Shown here: positions 7,264 to 16,269 of the stretch, piece by piece
Layout: each line of letters begins with the position of its first letter
How positions within the stretch are numbered: the stretch's first letter is position 1
Assembly: GCF_000382485.1 (NCBI RefSeq)
Contig: NZ_AORY01000015.1
Span: 1 to 64,000, forward strand
DNA length: 64,000 nucleotides
Source: Sphingomonas sp. Mn802worker
GTDB taxonomy: Bacteria > Pseudomonadota > Alphaproteobacteria > Sphingomonadales > Sphingomonadaceae
Direction of reading: 5' to 3'
The notes under the pieces: generated by a model
Seen by the model: the letters and a program-made list of their open reading frames with translations, nothing else
Told to the model about the DNA's origin: nothing
Database searches by the model: none
Position numbers and translations under genes: made by a program

Positions 7264-7974
7264 TCAGGTCGACGGGCCGAACAACGCCGCCGCGCCGGTC
7301 AGCACGGTAGGCGCGGTGAGGGCGCGGTCGAGGTAGAGGTTGCGCGCCTCGCAGCTGGTTTCGGCGACGAGCAGGCAGGCATGACAGGCAGCGCCGCTCA
7401 GCGCGCGTTCGTCGGCGTGGTTGTCCGGATCATGTTCGGCGCAGATCGGGTCGCCCGAGCAGAGTGCGAGGCGATCGAGCGCGCGCTCGATGATCGCACC
7501 CAGGCGCGGCAGCACCGCGATCAGCCCGCCGAGTGTGCCCTGCGCGCCGGTCGAGGCGGTGTAGAGCAGCAGTCCGAAGCGCTCGCCATCGTCGTCGACG
7601 ATCGCGTAGAGGCGTTCCTTGAGCGCAGTCGCCGGATAGCCGCAGTCGAGCGCGATCTCGTTCATCAGCGCGTGGCTGAAGCCGTGGAGCGCGTAGTAAG
7701 CGAGACGCGGGAAGTGGAGCTTGTCGCCGAACGGCTGGTTCGCGGCCCAGCGCTCCCACCCGCGCAGCAGCAGGTCGCCGCGCGCGTGGACGGCGGGACG
7801 CGCGAGCCAGTCGCGGATCGCGGACGCCGAGAAGCGCAGGAACACGCCTTCGCCCAGTTGCTCGGCGGCGGGGAGCCATTCGAGCTCGGTCGCGAGCGCG
7901 GCACCCTCGACCGCGATGTGCAATTCCTCCAGATCGCCGTCGACTGCGGTCGGCGCGGCCTCGAAGCGGGTGGG
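7264..7974 (-). pseudogene. C-terminal remnant of an MZB/DUF1998 protein (DrmB/MrfA-like)
   Basis: About 236 codons of a DUF1998 (MrfA zinc-binding, MZB) protein. WLPAAEQLGEGVFLRF and FPRLAYYALHGFSHALMNEIAL are the conserved DUF1998 segments; the four-Cys zinc motif follows as ALCSGDPIC then ACHACLLVAETSCEARNLYLDR. Such domains end the MrfA helicase and DrmB of the DISARM defence system. Homology begins at about 7971 (TRFEAAPT) with no plausible start; the open frame continues to an ATG at 8142 but is Pro/Arg/Ser shadow sequence of cas3. The N-terminal half or more seems lost where it meets cas3. The zinc motif is intact, so expression of a small protein is not excluded. Confidence 0.7.
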
Positions 7975-7997
7975 CGAAGCTGCTGCGCGAGAACGGC

Positions 7998-10454
7998 GTG
8001 GTGACGGCGACGCTGCCGCTCGTCGACCATTGCCTCGATGTCGGCGCGGCGATGGCGGTGGTGATCGATGGCTGGCGCGGGCCGCTGGAGGCGGCGGCGG
8101 GACGGGTGCTGTCGGCGCAGGATCTCGCGCGGTTGTGCGCACTCGCCGCGCTGCACGATGTCGGCAAGGCGAATCGCGGTTTCCAGGCGCGGATCGATCC
8201 CGCCAGGCCGCCGGTCGGGCATACCGCGCCGGTCGCGGCGCTGCTCAACCATTCGGTGCTGAAGCAGGGAGCGGCGGCGGCGATGCTCGCCGCGCTGATG
8301 CGCGACTGGGGTGCCAGGCAGCATTTCGCTGGCGTGATGGCGCATCACGGCAAGCCGCTCGCCGCGTTTCACCAGCGCGCGACGATCGAGACCGATCCGT
8401 GGGTCAAGCACGTCGGCGAATGGGTGGTGAAGGAAGACGATCCCGCCGCGCTGGTCGTGCCGGTGATCGAGGCGGTGCGCGCGCGCTGGCCGCTGGCATG
8501 GGAGGCGGGCGCGATGCTGCCCGATGCGCCGCGCTTCGTCGCGCTGTTCGCGGGGTTGGTGACGCTGGCCGACTGGCTCGGATCGGACACGCGGCGGTTG
8601 CCGGTGGGCGCGCCGCATGGCGATGCGCGTGAGCCGCTACGCGTCGAACAGGTGCGCGCGGCGGCAGCGGCGCGCGGGTTCGTGCCGCTCGACACGCCGG
8701 CGTGCGACTTCGAGCAGGCGTTCGGCTTTTGCCCGCACGGATTCCAGCTGGAGGCGGCGGGCGACGATCTGGGCGCGGTTGCACTGATCGAGGCGGAGAC
8801 GGGGTCGGGGAAGACCGAGGCGGCGTTGTGGCGCTGGCTGGAACTGCGGCGACGCGGCCAAGTCGACGGTTTGTTCTTCGCATTGCCGACGCGGTCGGCT
8901 GCGGTGCAATTGCACGCGCGCGTCGATGCGATGTTGAAACGCGTCTGGGGCATGGACGCGCCCGAGGCGGTGCTCGCGGTGCCGGGCTATCTGCGCGCGG
9001 GCGACGCGGTGGGGCAGGCGCTGCCCGACCATGCCGTGCGCTGGGACGAGCCGGGGGCTGCTCCTGATGCGCGCTGGGCCGCGGAGCGGAGCCTGAACTT
9101 CCTTGCCGCGCGCGTCGCGGTGGGCACGATCGACCAGGCGCTGCTCGGCATCCTGCCGGTCAAGCACGCGCTGTTCCGCGCCGGCGTGCTGTCGCGTAGC
9201 CTGCTGGTGGTCGACGAGGTGCACGCGTCGGACAGCTATATGGCGGGGCTGCTCGAACGGCTGCTGGCGCATCACATCGCAGTCGGTGGGCACGCGCTGC
9301 TGCTGTCGGCGACGCTCGGCGCGGCGGCGCGCGCGACGTTGCTGGGCGGTGTGGTTCCGCCGCTGGAGGAGGCGGAGGTGCAAGCCTATCCGACGCTGTC
9401 GGGGAGCAGCGCGACGCTTCGACCCGCGGCGGGTGCAGCGGGCGCGGCGAAGCGGGTGGCGGTCGAGGTCGCCGGGCTGATCGGTGATGCCGAGGCGATC
9501 GCGACGCAGGCGGTCGAGGCGGCGCATGCGGGCGCATCGGTGCTGGTGGTGCGCAACAGCGTCGCGGGTGCGGTGGCGGTGGCGCAGGCAGTGGCGGCGC
9601 GCGCGCCTGAACTGGCGTTTGCGGTCAACGGCGTCGCGACGCTGCATCACGGCCGGTTCGCGCGTGACGATCGCGAGCGGCTGGATCAGGCCGTCGAGGC
9701 GGCGTTCGGGAAGGGGCGTGCGGCGCGCGGGCAGGTGCTGGTCGGTACGCAGACGCTGGAACAGTCGCTCGATCTCGATGCCGACTTCCTCATCACCGAT
9801 CTGGCGCCGATCGACGTGCTGTTGCAGCGGATCGGACGGCTGCACCGCCACCGGCGCGACGATCGCGGTGCATTTTCGCAGGCGCGCGTGCTGGTGCTGC
9901 GACCGGCGGAGCGCGACCTGTCGGTGCTGCTCGGCAAGGGTAGCGGCGCGCGGCAGGGGCTTGGCAGCGTGTATCCCAATCTGGTCCAACTCGAGGCGAC
10001 GCTGCGGGTGCTGGAGCAGTCACCCGAGATCGTGATACCGCGCGACAACCGCCGGCTGGTCGAGCGCGCGCTGCACCCGGCTGCGCTCGCCGCGATCAGC
10101 GCGGAAGGAGCGGCGTGGCACAATCACGCAGCCGAGCGCGCCGGGGGCGAGCTCGCCTCGGCTGAGGCCGCGCGGCGGATCGCGCTTGACCTGTCGCAGC
10201 CGTTCCGCACGCTGACCTTCGCCGATGTCGTAGAGGCGGTGGTGACCCGGCTGGGCGCGCGCGACCTGTTGATCGACCTGCCCGAACCGATCGCCAGCCC
10301 GCTCGGCGGTGCGGTGACGCGCATCGCGATCCCCGCGCACATGGCGCGCGGCATCGGCCCGCGCGACCAGCCGCACGTGATCGGCGCGCACGCGTTCGAA
10401 GTCGGCTCGCGGCGGTTCGGCTACGATCAATGGGGACTGCACGCACTGGATTGA
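7998..10454 (+). CDS. cas3: CRISPR-associated nuclease-helicase Cas3, possibly 5'-truncated
   Basis: The effector that unwinds and degrades the target after Cascade recruitment. It has 818 aa from the GTG at 7998. The HD nuclease has His11 and His53-Asp54 (LHDVGK) plus HH in VMAHHGKP; the SF2 helicase has Walker A ETGSGKTEAA (about 267-276), DEVH at 406-409, SAT in LLLSATL and motif VI QRIGRLHRHRR. In-frame codons upstream of 7998 read WAKLLRENG, which resembles the usual W(G/A)K-L opening of Cas3, but no start codon precedes them before the frame merges with the DUF1998 remnant at about 7970. The native start and promoter therefore appear lost, and the GTG gives a protein lacking roughly 15-20 residues. 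Transcription is divergent from the Cascade operon. Confidence 0.92.
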   Translation: MVTATLPLVDHCLDVGAAMAVVIDGWRGPLEAAAGRVLSAQDLARLCALAALHDVGKANRGFQARIDPARPPVGHTAPVAALLNHSVLKQGAAAAMLAALMRDWGARQHFAGVMAHHGKPLAAFHQRATIETDPWVKHVGEWVVKEDDPAALVVPVIEAVRARWPLAWEAGAMLPDAPRFVALFAGLVTLADWLGSDTRRLPVGAPHGDAREPLRVEQVRAAAAARGFVPLDTPACDFEQAFGFCPHGFQLEAAGDDLGAVALIEAETGSGKTEAALWRWLELRRRGQVDGLFFALPTRSAAVQLHARVDAMLKRVWGMDAPEAVLAVPGYLRAGDAVGQALPDHAVRWDEPGAAPDARWAAERSLNFLAARVAVGTIDQALLGILPVKHALFRAGVLSRSLLVVDEVHASDSYMAGLLERLLAHHIAVGGHALLLSATLGAAARATLLGGVVPPLEEAEVQAYPTLSGSSATLRPAAGAAGAAKRVAVEVAGLIGDAEAIATQAVEAAHAGASVLVVRNSVAGAVAVAQAVAARAPELAFAVNGVATLHHGRFARDDRERLDQAVEAAFGKGRAARGQVLVGTQTLEQSLDLDADFLITDLAPIDVLLQRIGRLHRHRRDDRGAFSQARVLVLRPAERDLSVLLGKGSGARQGLGSVYPNLVQLEATLRVLEQSPEIVIPRDNRRLVERALHPAALAAISAEGAAWHNHAAERAGGELASAEAARRIALDLSQPFRTLTFADVVEAVVTRLGARDLLIDLPEPIASPLGGAVTRIAIPAHMARGIGPRDQPHVIGAHAFEVGSRRFGYDQWGLHALD

Positions 10455-10534
10455 CGCCGGAACTAAAGGCGCGCCGACGTGCGGCTAAGAACGGCACGAG
10501 GTGTCGAGCATCGCGTCGCCCATGATGTCGCGCG

Positions 10535-11350
10535 CTAGGCGAGGCCGAACGGAACGACGTGGTTCGCTTGCGTATGCCCGACCTCTGCGCGGCCGAGATA
10601 GGGCACGTTCATGTCGCGGCACCAGCGCTCCATCATCTGGTCGAGCGTCTCGCCCCAATCGGGTTCGTTGGGCTTGACTGCGGTGACCGAACCGAGCCGC
10701 ACGCCCGCGATGCCGCGCAGCTGCGTCGCGTTCGCCATCGTGAACAGCATCCGGTCGATCGCATACATCGCCTCCGACACCTCCTCGACGATCAGCACGT
10801 GGTCGGTGAGATCGGGGAGGTAGGGCGAGCCGATCAGCGCCGACAGGATCGAGAGGTTGAACGCCGCCGACGGATGCCCCGCGAGGCCGGGTTCGAGCGC
10901 CGAGCGGTCACGCCGCGCCATCCAGCCGAGCGCGCGCGCCACCGTCTGGTCGCCACCCTTGCGCCCGATGTCGCTTACCATCGGGCCATGCACGGGATGG
11001 CCAATGCGACGAGCGTAAAGCGCGCCGAGCAGGAAGCCGACGTCCGAGTAACCGAGATAGGTCTTCGCGCGCGCGGCGTCGTTCAGCCGCGGCAGCGCGT
11101 CGGCGAGGATGCGGTTCGAGCCATAGCCCCCGCGCACGAACCAGACCGCCTCGATTGAAGGGTCGTTTGCATAGTCGACGAAGGCGGCGGCGCGGACCGC
11201 GTCGCTGCCGGCGAAATGCCCGGCTTCCGCAAAGGCGCTCGGGTGGAAGACGAGGTCGACCTCGGGGTAGGCGATCGCGGCGAGCGCGGAGACGGGCGCG
11301 ACCACGTCGGGATTGGCGACGCTGGACGCCGCGACGACACCGATCCGCAT
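10535..11350 (-). CDS. ldcA: LD-carboxypeptidase (murein tetrapeptide carboxypeptidase)
   Basis: Peptidase family S66; removes the terminal D-Ala from tetrapeptides during cytoplasmic peptidoglycan recycling. It has 271 aa. The nucleophile Ser lies in LGYSDVGFLL, the FVRGGYGSNRIL strand-loop precedes it, a Glu lies in LIVEEVSEAMY, and the catalytic His lies in VGHTQANHVVPFG at the C-terminus, giving the Ser-Glu-His triad. No signal peptide is seen, consistent with a cytoplasmic location. It diverges from the Mur ligase at 11410 with a 59-bp shared promoter gap, a sensible pairing because both handle recycled peptides. Confidence 0.9.
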   Translation of the reverse strand: MRIGVVAASSVANPDVVAPVSALAAIAYPEVDLVFHPSAFAEAGHFAGSDAVRAAAFVDYANDPSIEAVWFVRGGYGSNRILADALPRLNDAARAKTYLGYSDVGFLLGALYARRIGHPVHGPMVSDIGRKGGDQTVARALGWMARRDRSALEPGLAGHPSAAFNLSILSALIGSPYLPDLTDHVLIVEEVSEAMYAIDRMLFTMANATQLRGIAGVRLGSVTAVKPNEPDWGETLDQMMERWCRDMNVPYLGRAEVGHTQANHVVPFGLA

Positions 11351-11409
11351 GTTCCTGGCCTACTCCCCCGGCTTGCCCCAATGGCGCGGACCGCCGATAG
11401 CGCGTCGCC

Positions 11410-12864
11410 ATGCAGGACGGCAATGCGGCCCCGGACGGGATCATCGGTGACGTGCGCGGCAGGCGCTTCTTTCTGGTCGGGATCGGCGGATCGGGGATGA
11501 TGCCGCTGGCGATGATCCTCGCCGGGCGCGGGGCGATCGTCGCGGGCTCCGACCGCGGGCTCGATCAGGGGCGGGTGCCGGCGAAGTTCGACGCGTTGCG
11601 CGCGCTCGGCATCGACTTGTTCGCGCAGGACGGCAGCGGTGTCGGGTCGGTGGAGCAGGTCGTCGTCGCCTCCGCCGCGGTCGAGGACACGGTCGCCGAC
11701 ATGGTTGCGGCGGCGCGGATCGGTTGTGCGCGGATGACGCGGGCGGAGCTGAACGCGGCGCTGTTCAACGCCGCCGCGCTGCCGATCGGGGTGGCGGGGA
11801 CGAGCGGCAAGTCGACCGTCACCGGCATGATCGCGACGATCCTGCACGGCGTCGGGCGCGATCCGAGCGTGATGAACGGCGCGGTGATGAAGGACTTCGT
11901 GGCCGCCGATCGCCCGTTCGCGAGCGCACTGGTTGGCGCGGGCGAGGCGTATGTCAGCGAGGTGGACGAAAGCGACGGATCGATCGCGCTGTATCGCCCA
12001 ACGATCGCGGTGCTCAACAACGTCAGCCTCGACCACAAGGCGTTGGACGAGTTGAACGTCCTGTTCGGCGACTTCATCGCGCATGCGCGCCATGCGGTGG
12101 TCAACGCCGACAATGCGGACGCAGCGGCGCTGGCGATGGGGAGGTTTGGGGCGCTGCCTGCGTCGCGAGTGACGCGCTTCTCGGTCGAGGGAACGGGTGA
12201 TCTGGTCGCGCGTGAGCTGCGCGAGGAGCCGTTCGCGGTGTCGTTCACGCTGCATCACGCCGGCGGCACGCTGCCGGTGCGGTTGCAGGTGCCGGGCCGG
12301 CACAACGTGTCGAACGCACTCGCTGCGCTCGGTGCGGCGATGGCGGCGGGCGTAGCACTGGGCGACGCTGTCGCGGCGCTGGCGCGCTTCACGGGGCTCA
12401 GGCGCCGGTTCGATCTGGTCGGCGAGGCGGCGGGCGTGTCGGTGATCGACGATTTTGGGCATAACCCGGACAAGATCGCGGCGACGCTGGACACGCTGCA
12501 CGCCTTTCCAGGCCGGTTGCTGGTCCTGTTCCAGCCGCACGGCTTCGGTCCATTAAAGGTGATGCGGGCCGAGCTGGTGGCGATGTTCGCGCGTGCGCTG
12601 GCGGCAGACGACCTGCTCGTTATGCCCGACCCGGTCTATCACGGCGGCACGACCGATCGCGCGGTGACCAGCGCCGACATCGTACGCGATGTGGAGGTGG
12701 GCGGGCGTCACGGGTTGCACCTGCCCGACCGCGCGGCGGCGGCGGCGCATCTGGTCGCTGAGGCGCGCGCGGGCGACCGCATCGTCGTCATGGGCGCGCG
12801 CGACGACACGCTGAGCCTGCTCGCCGCCGAGATGGTCGCCCAACTAGGTGACAAGCAGGCTTGA
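11410..12864 (+). CDS. Mur ligase family protein (Mpl/MurC-like)
   Basis: ATP-dependent ligase of 484 aa. An N-terminal Rossmann domain starts [15 protein letters not shown], then the ATP-binding [12 protein letters not shown] (about residues 133-144), the central [12 protein letters not shown] and [13 protein letters not shown], and the C-terminal domain with [19 protein letters not shown]. The family adds L-Ala, or in Mpl the whole recycled tripeptide, to UDP-MurNAc. The adjacent divergent ldcA suggests the recycling enzyme Mpl, but MurC-type activity cannot be excluded from sequence. The normal division-cluster context of murC is absent here, which also favours Mpl. Confidence 0.8.
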   Translation: MQDGNAAPDGIIGDVRGRRFFLVGIGGSGMMPLAMILAGRGAIVAGSDRGLDQGRVPAKFDALRALGIDLFAQDGSGVGSVEQVVVASAAVEDTVADMVAAARIGCARMTRAELNAALFNAAALPIGVAGTSGKSTVTGMIATILHGVGRDPSVMNGAVMKDFVAADRPFASALVGAGEAYVSEVDESDGSIALYRPTIAVLNNVSLDHKALDELNVLFGDFIAHARHAVVNADNADAAALAMGRFGALPASRVTRFSVEGTGDLVARELREEPFAVSFTLHHAGGTLPVRLQVPGRHNVSNALAALGAAMAAGVALGDAVAALARFTGLRRRFDLVGEAAGVSVIDDFGHNPDKIAATLDTLHAFPGRLLVLFQPHGFGPLKVMRAELVAMFARALAADDLLVMPDPVYHGGTTDRAVTSADIVRDVEVGGRHGLHLPDRAAAAAHLVAEARAGDRIVVMGARDDTLSLLAAEMVAQLGDKQA

Positions 12865-12917
12865 CGTAAAGTTAGCTTGCCATGTAAAGCTTCCTTGTCA
12901 ATCAGGGGAGTGAATCG

Positions 12918-13331
12918 ATGTCGTCCTGTGTCGCCCGCAATGCCGCGCAACGCCGCTACAATCGCGACGTGTTGTGGTTGAGCGCAGCCTATGCGCTGCT
13001 GCTGCTCGCCGCGACCTACCTGTTCCGACACGCGGCGATCACCGGGGTGCCGGCGGTGATGCTGGCGGTGCTGCCCGCGCTGCCGATCATCGGGGTCTTC
13101 GCCGCGATCGCGCGTTACCTGATGGAGGAGCGCGACGAGTATCTGCGCATGCTGACCGTGCGACAGACGCTGGTGGCGAGCGGTTTCGCGCTGTCGATCG
13201 CGACGATCTGGGGGTTTCTCGAAAGCTTCGGGGTTGCCGGCCACATCGATGCCTATTTCGTCGCAGTGCTGTGGTTCGCAGGACTGGGCCTCGGCACGTG
13301 CGTCAACCGCGCGATCGAGGCGCGCACGTGA
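12918..13331 (+). CDS. Small membrane protein, four predicted helices
   Basis: A 137-aa hypothetical protein with hydrophobic stretches at about 19-34, 42-64, 87-105 and 112-128, so probably integral to the inner membrane. An RBS (GGGGAG) stands 6 nt before the ATG. Its stop overlaps the GTG of an XRE regulator (GTGA at 13328-13331). A small multi-helix membrane protein coupled to a 66-aa XRE repressor is a recurrent pair in proteobacteria; the role is unknown, and the regulator probably controls this pair. Confidence 0.75.
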   Translation: MSSCVARNAAQRRYNRDVLWLSAAYALLLLAATYLFRHAAITGVPAVMLAVLPALPIIGVFAAIARYLMEERDEYLRMLTVRQTLVASGFALSIATIWGFLESFGVAGHIDAYFVAVLWFAGLGLGTCVNRAIEART

Positions 13332-13528
13332 CCAACCATCTGCGCGACCTGCGCGGCGCGCGCGGGTGGAGCCAGCAGCATCTCGCCGACCTGCTGGAGG
13401 TCAGCCGGCAGAGCGTAAACGCGATCGAGACCGGGCGCTACGATCCTTCGCTGCCGCTCGCGTTCCGCATCGCCGAGCTGTTCGGCGTCGCGATCGAAGA
13501 GGTGTTCGTCAGCCCGTCGCGCGGCTGA
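13328..13528 (+). CDS. XRE-family HTH transcriptional regulator, minimal
   Basis: A 66-aa protein that is almost only a Cro/CI-type helix-turn-helix: LRGARGWSQQHLADLLEVSRQSVNAIETGRYDPS, then LAFRIAELFGVAIEEVF. This is the YqaF/PF1381-like class of tiny DNA-binding proteins. The GTG start is fixed by overlap with the preceding membrane protein stop. Likely role: repressor of the two-gene unit at 12918-13528. Confidence 0.88.
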   Translation: MTNHLRDLRGARGWSQQHLADLLEVSRQSVNAIETGRYDPSLPLAFRIAELFGVAIEEVFVSPSRG

Positions 13529-13573
13529 CCGGGTTGCCCGCAAGCGCTTTTGCGTACGCGCGGGCGCGGGCGT

Positions 13574-14317
13574 ATGGCGACGGCCATGTCCGATCATGCC
13601 CCTACCGCCGCCGAGCGACCGCGCCTCGCCTATCACCTGACCGAGGGGCGTGGGCCCGCGATCGTGTTCCTGCCGGGCTATGCGTCCGACATGACGGGGA
13701 CCAAGGCGGTCGCGCTGGAGGCGTGGGCGAAGGCGCAAGGGCGCGCGTTCCTGCGTTTCGACTATGCCGGGTGCGGCGCGTCGGAGGGGAAGTTCGAGGA
13801 GCAGAGCCTGGCCGACTGGCGCGACGATGCGCTGGCGATGATCGACGACGCGGTGGAAGGCCCGGTGGTGCTGGTCGGATCGTCGCTGGGTGGGTGGATC
13901 ATGCTGCTCGCCGCCAAGGCACGCCCCGAGCGTGTTCACGCATTGGTCGGCATCGCGCCGGCGCCTGATTTCACCGACTGGGGCTTCTCGTCGGAGGAGA
14001 AGATGTACCTGCTCCAGCACGGGCGGCTGGAGCGGCCGAACAAATACGGTCCTGCGCCGACCGTCTACACGCGGCGTTTCTGGCAGTCGGGCGAGGCCAA
14101 CCGGCTGATGTTCGGCGAGATCGCGATCCCGCAACCGGTCCGTTTCCTGCAGGGGCAGAAGGACGTCGAGGTGCCGTGGCACCGCACCTGCCGGTTGGCG
14201 GAGATGCTGGCTTCAAGCGACGTTCAGACCTGGCTGGTCAAGGACGGCGATCACCGCCTGTCGCGCGATGCCGATATCGCGCTGCTGATCCGCGCGGTGG
14301 AGGATGTGCTGCCGTGA
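13574..14317 (+). CDS. Alpha/beta hydrolase
   Basis: A 247-aa serine hydrolase. The nucleophile elbow is GSSLGG (LVGSSLGGWIMLL), the oxyanion strand is IVFLPGYASDMTGTK, a conserved FDYAGCGASEG lies before it, and the C-terminal KDGDHRLS carries the catalytic His. It resembles the ABHD10/bacterial carboxyl-thioesterase-like group; the substrate is unknown. It is first in an overlapping run hydrolase-TPR-gloA-gloB (stop overlaps the GTG at 14314). Starts at 13550 and 13586 are also possible; no strong RBS decides. Confidence 0.82.
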   Translation: MATAMSDHAPTAAERPRLAYHLTEGRGPAIVFLPGYASDMTGTKAVALEAWAKAQGRAFLRFDYAGCGASEGKFEEQSLADWRDDALAMIDDAVEGPVVLVGSSLGGWIMLLAAKARPERVHALVGIAPAPDFTDWGFSSEEKMYLLQHGRLERPNKYGPAPTVYTRRFWQSGEANRLMFGEIAIPQPVRFLQGQKDVEVPWHRTCRLAEMLASSDVQTWLVKDGDHRLSRDADIALLIRAVEDVLP

Positions 14318-15048
14318 TCCTTCTGTTCGCCGCGCTGGCTGCGCAAGCTGCTGCACCAGCGCCCAAGTCCCCCGCCGAGCAGCTCGACGCATGCATCACG
14401 CAGGCGCGCAGCGACCCCGCCGGCGCGGAGCGGCTTGCACGAATGCTGGGGCGCGCAGGCGAGGCGTGCCGCGGTGCGGCGCTGTCGGGCGAAGACGATT
14501 ACGCCGGCGCTGCGACTGCCTTTACTGCCGCTGCACGCAACGCCGAGGTGGCGCACGAGGCGCGCGCGGCGGATTACTGGGCGCAGGCGGGGAATGCGTG
14601 GCTGGCGGCGGGTGACGCCGCAAAGGCGCGTGCGGCGCTTGATGCTGCACTGGCGGCGGGTACGCTGACCCATCTCAATCGAGGCGAGGCGTATCTCGAC
14701 CGCGCGCGTGCGCTGGTGGCGACGGGCGACATGAAGGCGGCGCGCGTCGATCTCGATCTGGCAACCAAGGACGCGGGCGACGATCCGCTCGCGTGGCTGT
14801 TGTCGGCGACGCTGGCCAGGCGGATGGGCGACCTGCCGCGCGCCAAGCTCGACATCGCGCAGGCGCTCCGGCGATCGGCCGACGATGCCTCGGTCCAGCT
14901 TGAGGCGGGGAACATCGCCGCGGCCGCGGGCGACGCGAACGGAGCACAGGTGGCGTGGAAGCAGGCGGCGCGGCTGGCACCCGATGCGCCCGCCGGGCGT
15001 TCAGCCGCCAACGCGCTTACGCAGTTCGCAGGAGATCCGAAGCAGTGA
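14314..15048 (+). CDS. Exported tetratricopeptide-repeat protein
   Basis: A 244-aa protein starting at a GTG overlapping the hydrolase stop. A short signal peptide (VILLFAALAAQAAA) predicts export. TPR-like helical pairs run from about 75 to 235: ADYWAQAGNAWLAAGDAAKARAALDAAL, AYLDRARALVATGDMKAARVDLDLAT, WLLSATLARRMGDLPRAKLDIAQAL and ASVQLEAGNIAAAAGDANGAQVAWKQA, written here only as landmarks. It probably scaffolds a periplasmic complex; the partner is unknown. The stop overlaps the gloA GTG, so it is co-translated with the glyoxalase genes. Confidence 0.78.
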   Translation: MILLFAALAAQAAAPAPKSPAEQLDACITQARSDPAGAERLARMLGRAGEACRGAALSGEDDYAGAATAFTAAARNAEVAHEARAADYWAQAGNAWLAAGDAAKARAALDAALAAGTLTHLNRGEAYLDRARALVATGDMKAARVDLDLATKDAGDDPLAWLLSATLARRMGDLPRAKLDIAQALRRSADDASVQLEAGNIAAAAGDANGAQVAWKQAARLAPDAPAGRSAANALTQFAGDPKQ

Positions 15049-15497
15049 AATACCTCCATACGATGATCCGTGTCGCCGATCCCGACAGAACGATCGCCTT
15101 CTTCGAGGTGCTGGGATTGAAGGAAGTCCGCCGGATGGAGAATGAGGCGGGTCGGTTCACGCTGATCTTCCTCGCCACGCCAGAGGACATGAACGCGCCC
15201 GGCGAGCGTGCGAAGGCCGAGGTCGAGCTGACCTATAACTGGCCCAACGAGGGCGAGGCGGCCGAGGAATATGGCGGCGGGCGCAATTTCGGGCACCTGG
15301 CCTACTATGTCGACGACATCTACGAGACGTGCCAGCGGGTGCAGGACGCGGGGCATATCGTCCACCGCCCTCCGCGCGACGGCTATATGGCGTTCGTGAA
15401 GTCGCCCGACGGGATCTCGATCGAGCTGTTGCAGGAAGGCGGGGCGAAGGAGCCGGCCGAGCCGTGGAAGTCGATGCCGAACACGGGCAGCTGGTAA
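15045..15497 (+). CDS. gloA: Lactoylglutathione lyase (glyoxalase I)
   Basis: Converts the hemithioacetal of methylglyoxal and glutathione to S-lactoylglutathione. It has 150 aa of the vicinal-oxygen-chelate fold: metal ligands are His5 (LHTMIRVAD), Glu58 (VELTYNW), His86 (FGHLAYYVDD) and Glu134 (SIELLQ). The GTG start overlaps the TPR stop (GTGA), and the stop overlaps gloB (TAATG), placing both glyoxalase steps in one operon. Confidence 0.92.
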   Translation: MKYLHTMIRVADPDRTIAFFEVLGLKEVRRMENEAGRFTLIFLATPEDMNAPGERAKAEVELTYNWPNEGEAAEEYGGGRNFGHLAYYVDDIYETCQRVQDAGHIVHRPPRDGYMAFVKSPDGISIELLQEGGAKEPAEPWKSMPNTGSW

Positions 15498-16234
15498 TGG
15501 CTTCCCCGCTCGAGATCGTCCGCGTGCCGGTGCTGTCGGACAATTACTCGTGGCTGGTCCACGATGCCGACAGCGGCGAGACGGTCGTGGTCGATCCGGG
15601 TGAGGCGCAGCCGGTGCTCGACGCCGCCGCCGCACGCGGGTGGACGATTGGGGCGATCTGGGCGACGCACTGGCACCCCGATCACGTCGGCGGCAACGCC
15701 GGCGTCGTCGCGGCGACCGGTGCAAACGTGATCGGTCCCGAGGCGGAGCGTGCCAGGATCGGCGCACTCGACAGCGGCGTGGGCGAGGGCGACACGGTGT
15801 CGTTAGGCGCGCACATCGCAACCGTGATGCACGTGCCGGGGCATACTGCAGGGCATGTCGCGTTCCATCTCGCCGACGATCACGCGCTGTTCACCGGCGA
15901 CACCCTGTTCGCGCTCGGGTGCGGGCGATTGTTCGAAGGGACGGCGGAGCAGATGTTCGACAATCTGCGTCGCTACGCCGCGCTGCCGGGTGAGACGCAG
16001 GTCTATTGCGGGCACGAATATACGCAGTCGAACGGGCGCTTCGCGCTGACGGTGGATGCAGACAATCAGGCGCTCGTCGAGCGGATGGCCGCGGTCGACC
16101 GGATGCGCGCGGCGGGTGAGCCGACCGTGCCGACGACGATCGCGGAGGAAAAGGCGACCAACCCGTTTATGCGCGCGCGCGATGCGGGTGAATTCAAGCG
16201 GTTGCGTGAGGGAAAGGATTCTTTTCGCGGCTGA
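15497..16234 (+). CDS. gloB: Hydroxyacylglutathione hydrolase (glyoxalase II)
   Basis: Hydrolyses S-lactoylglutathione to D-lactate, completing methylglyoxal detoxification. It has 245 aa. The metallo-beta-lactamase motif THWHPDHVGGN lies near residue 57, further metal ligands sit in VPGHTAGHVAF and FTGDTLFALGCGRLFEG, and the glutathione-binding YCGHEYTQSN follows. The TAATG overlap with gloA indicates coupled translation. Confidence 0.94.
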   Translation: MASPLEIVRVPVLSDNYSWLVHDADSGETVVVDPGEAQPVLDAAAARGWTIGAIWATHWHPDHVGGNAGVVAATGANVIGPEAERARIGALDSGVGEGDTVSLGAHIATVMHVPGHTAGHVAFHLADDHALFTGDTLFALGCGRLFEGTAEQMFDNLRRYAALPGETQVYCGHEYTQSNGRFALTVDADNQALVERMAAVDRMRAAGEPTVPTTIAEEKATNPFMRARDAGEFKRLREGKDSFRG

Positions 16235-16269
16235 GTGCGTTTGTACTTGCAGGATGAGGAGCAGATGCA

